The notes below the pieces were generated by a model, which was given only the letters and a program-made list of their open reading frames with translations, ran no database searches and had not been told where the DNA came from. Below, piece after piece: positions 26,501 through 27,959 of a DNA stretch of 27,959 bases; position 1 is the first letter of the stretch, and every line of letters starts with the position of its first letter. The position numbers were made by a program, and so were the translations under genes. Source of the stretch: a bacterium (GTDB lineage: Bacteria; SZUA-79; Acidulodesulfobacterales; Acidulodesulfobacteraceae); NCBI GenBank assembly GCA_021789455.1, contig JAJYJN010000007.1, forward strand, positions 1 to 27,959. Direction: 5' to 3'.

Positions 26501-27370
26501 TATTCGATACCTTCAGCTGTTTCGCCTATTTTTAGTCCTAACGGCAGGATTGAAGCCTTTTATGTAGGGGATTTAGGAGGACAGATGTGGGCTTTCGATA
26601 TTCCAGATTATACTATGCCGTATGCTTCCAGCGGGAAATCAAACTGGACAGGATGCAGAATTTTTGCTTCCAATTCACCACTTAATATTTTTTATCCGCC
26701 GGCGACCACAAATGATGTTTCTAATAATTTTTGGCTTTTTTTTGGAACCGGCAATAGGGCAGATTTAAATAACACTACAAGTGCAAATACGAATGAACTT
26801 ATAGGCATAGATACCGGACAAACCACTGTAACCCCGGTCGGCACATGTCCGTCGGGTGCTCCTTATTCGGAAACTAACCTTTATAATGCAACTAATACAA
26901 GCGAAACCGTGACCAAAACAACTACAAATTCAAGTGGAACTAGTATTACAACAACAAATTTATCTGTAATTTCTAACGTAGATGTCGGATGGGTAATAGA
27001 TTTGCCCCATACCAATGAAAGAGTCGTATCTTCTCCTGTAGTTTATGATAATATCGTATATTTTACTACATATGCTCCATCCTCTACATCTTGCGGACCG
27101 GGCATGGGTCGGCTTTATGCAGTTTATTATACTAACGGGGGAAGCGCAATCGAAAGCAACGGAACTATTTCGGAACCTATAACCGGTTCCGGTTCAACTT
27201 CTACTTCATCTACGGAACAATCTATCAACCTTGGAAAAGGAGTTCCGTCGGCTCCGGTTATATCCGGCAATACTCTTATCGTGACAACTTCCACAGGGAA
27301 AGTTATTACGGAGCAGGTTCCAGGTCCTGTTGCCAACATTACGCCGACATCATGGTTTGGATTGCCGTAA
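23582..27370 (+). CDS. pilY1: PilY1-type pilus tip adhesin with vWA domain
   Basis: A large secreted adhesin and mechanosensor carried at the pilus tip, needed for pilus assembly or retraction balance. It has 1262 residues. A signal peptide ends near residue 41 (AFA|Q). The N-terminal von Willebrand A domain has a complete MIDAS: D57-x-S59-x-S61 (IFLDTSGSM), Thr in GGGTPMSDS, Asp in IIVTDGEA. The vWA appears interrupted by a roughly 100-residue beta-rich, Thr/Ser/Asn-rich insertion (about 422-524). The PilY1 C-terminal beta-propeller follows: VLVVGANDGMLHGFNANNGQ, FFVDSTPSVSDVYF, WHTILIGGERNGG, GYTWSKPVI. I did not find the classical DxDxDG calcium loop. AAGGAG precedes the ATG. Confidence 0.9.
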   Translation: MLKVFKNNVMLFLKGFIYRIFIFAILTSVYMTAMIFNTAFAQGTLITNNANILIFLDTSGSMMWNQQQNYGTNGLYDPPESWAGSGASNVWAPGSNSVFSKIYNAKLAIGGVVSNFSSMNFAFASFQQNSNFGQTKYCVYSDDATFTNPSLSLGGTGTPDESGAYFNNNNYPFVNVYGTGQYCGHPTGEFQHRGVTYYFVSYDYKNYITNDPSFPGVSSLSPWYLYFPVQSGGTLGTGTTSVDVAQPFQSGTIVNSDIHNLLWTSEIYGSNSLNPADTPISGLKAGGGTPMSDSVADMYDFFENSITNSSSSSSANECLRYFSIIVTDGEANMGCDWNADDIPPNINQNTSCSNGNSNGIPSNQTPLEVYDIYNLGLSNTKNKKPIVTYMVGFGYSPTNPTSYLQEMADAGAGIDPNEYYTVSSGGATPTLNFAAKQGTTPDTLNIGSNPTTNGIIVGDTVSDNGDTSVTCEADNNYSMTYNSPSDCATVTSIYDNSGTSTTITLSNSLNTLSNGITVSGTVYLANNYSVLVQYLTNILKQIQSQTESFTSPVIHQVYGSNNDVYYANFTPSMPHRLWGEGNLFEFELNSSGELVGPNGVVAETCSNPNDTIATCPVGDIEVNTGDSIWSAGEQLTGNSNRNILTSELDSSNGQTSPLAFNTSESSALATLMGTTTANATDNVIPFVLNPGANLGSPYTDWKLGAIYHSDPVFIGSPSVFPYFSVPSYQAFANSNSGRTPVLVVGANDGMLHGFNANNGQEIFGYIPPDLLTELPQWYANSLSSSTPFFVDSTPSVSDVYFNNLFVVNGVLSSNSANSSNSAFINDSWHTILIGGERNGGMSYYALGLTNPSGSSYPDPLWDFSDAYSSSSNPDGNMGYTWSKPVISYVCLPYSTSTNGICANNPLNDPEYAKIYAGFTGGGYYTSTSTSAGNAVYALYASPNPVNISSTTTPNYAYEQVLWKFDSADDANMKYSIPSAVSPIFSPNGRIEAFYVGDLGGQMWAFDIPDYTMPYASSGKSNWTGCRIFASNSPLNIFYPPATTNDVSNNFWLFFGTGNRADLNNTTSANTNELIGIDTGQTTVTPVGTCPSGAPYSETNLYNATNTSETVTKTTTNSSGTSITTTNLSVISNVDVGWVIDLPHTNERVVSSPVVYDNIVYFTTYAPSSTSCGPGMGRLYAVYYTNGGSAIESNGTISEPITGSGSTSTSSTEQSINLGKGVPSAPVISGNTLIVTTSTGKVITEQVPGPVANITPTSWFGLP

Positions 27371-27413
27371 ATTTTATTTAAAAGAGTGGAATATTAGAAC
27401 GTATTCCTTGCTT

Positions 27414-27443
27414 TTGCAGGAACGGCGGTTTATAAAGTATAAT
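27414..27443 (+). promoter_or_regulatory. Candidate promoter of the gene after pilY1
   Basis: -35 TTGCAG (27414-27419), an 18-base spacer and a perfect -10 TATAAT (27438-27443). This would give the small exported protein its own transcript with a leader of about 18 bases containing its Shine-Dalgarno. Confidence 0.45.
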
Positions 27444-27468
27444 TTTTAATTAATAAGAAAGGAGTAAG

Positions 27469-27879
27469 ATGATGATATTTGCAAAAAAAAGGTTTTTAAT
27501 AAGACTATTTGTCATTGCATTTATAACATTAAGTATTCCCGCAACCGTTTTAGGCGCTAACCGGTTGTCAATAGAGGTAAAACCAGTATTAACTTTAGTA
27601 AGCGGCGGCCCTGCCATAGTTAAACCGGCTAATGGGACATATTCTTTTGCCGGTACGATTAAAAATATAAGCAGTTCGTCCATAACCCTGTATAATGGAG
27701 CAACCTGCATTATTACTGGTTCAACCATATGCAAAGCCCCTATGTCCGGCGGAAGCATGATGAATATGCAAACCGTTTCCTGCTCGTCTTTTACAAAGGG
27801 CGAAACGGTTCAGATTTCAGCCGTTAAGAATACAAGCGGGGAGCTTGTCGCAACCGAAATTCATGAAGCATTATTCTAA
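27469..27879 (+). CDS. Small exported protein of unknown function
   Basis: I do not recognise a family with confidence. The 136 residues begin with a signal peptide (KKRFLIRLFVIAFITLSIPA, probable cleavage after VLGA near residue 30). The mature part is about 105 residues, predicted all-beta, with SFAGTIKNISSSSITLYNG, three cysteines, a Gly/Ser/Met-rich stretch (APMSGGSMMNMQ) and a closing KGETVQISAVKN, GELVATEI. The pattern of G-x-I, then hydrophobic strands, then G-x-x-V resembles small OB-fold periplasmic proteins (DUF5666-like), which is only a suggestion. AAAGGAG precedes two adjacent ATGs (27469, 27472). Same strand as pilY1, 98 bases after it, so it may be a pilus-associated or envelope protein, perhaps with its own promoter. 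Confidence 0.7.
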   Translation: MMIFAKKRFLIRLFVIAFITLSIPATVLGANRLSIEVKPVLTLVSGGPAIVKPANGTYSFAGTIKNISSSSITLYNGATCIITGSTICKAPMSGGSMMNMQTVSCSSFTKGETVQISAVKNTSGELVATEIHEALF

Positions 27880-27959
27880 CAATAAACCTATCTTTAGTAC
27901 AAATGGAGGGTTATTTAGTTTTTATACGAAAGAGCATGATAACGGATTTTCTTTTAAGT

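Noticed and set aside
27392..27422. Hairpin between pilY1 and the last gene considered as a terminator
   Set aside because: The stems are short (GGAATA/TATTCC; TTCC-TGC with a bulge) and no U-run follows; the region fits a promoter better.
27904..27959. Possible start of a further gene at the right edge (ATG 27903 or 27936, open to the end)
   Set aside because: Only 57 bases are available, no ribosome site is correctly spaced, and the peptide shows no recognisable motif.

Overview
The window comes from an AT-rich, Gram-negative-type (diderm) bacterial chromosome. LolA, type IV pilus minor pilins with PilY1, and a two-b-subunit F-type ATP synthase cluster directly behind parAB point to a deltaproteobacterial (Desulfobacterota-like) lineage. 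The lineage is an inference from gene content and order; no database search was possible. Coding density is high, and no tRNA, rRNA, CRISPR array or insertion sequence was recognised.

Layout. 1-673 (-): 5' part of endonuclease IV, cut by the window edge. 811-2357 (+): bacterioferritin and an aldo/keto reductase. 2410-3673: a small stress-type locus with a DoxX-family membrane protein (-), a divergent HxlR-family regulator (+) and a CDGSH iron-sulfur protein (+). Its promoters share a 16-bp element and an AAGTAT-type palindrome. 3711-3803: a MITE-like inverted repeat. 3920-6124 (+): gltX and a VIT1/CCC1-type metal transporter. 6125-7957: a perfect parS site inside a 38-bp palindrome, then parA and parB. 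7991-13525 (+): atpF', atpF, atpH, atpA, atpG, atpD, atpC. The a and c subunit genes are absent and epsilon is short. 13594-17704 (+): serS, ftsK, lolA, then yajQ (17745-18230). 18387-20210 (+): glnB and glnA. 20297-20788 (-): ssb. 21084-27370 (+): pilV-, pilW- and pilX-like minor pilins and pilY1. 27469-27879 (+): a small exported protein of unknown function.

How the genes fit together. Chromosome housekeeping (parABS, ftsK, ssb, serS, gltX) and energy conservation (F1 plus peripheral stalk) make up the core. Nitrogen assimilation is represented by PII and glutamine synthetase. PII keeps its uridylylation tyrosine, but glutamine synthetase has Phe where the adenylylation tyrosine should be. 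The pilus cluster encodes minor pilins that prime type IV pili and the PilY1 adhesin. Its promoter is preceded by six tandem 11-bp units, in helical phase with the -35 box, which look like binding sites for an OmpR/PhoB-type activator.

The best leads for something new are the HxlR/DoxX/CDGSH regulatory module, the 11-bp repeat array before the pilus operon, the Tyr-to-Phe glutamine synthetase, the truncated epsilon subunit, and a pair of near-identical intergenic hairpins with compensatory base changes. None is proof of a new system.
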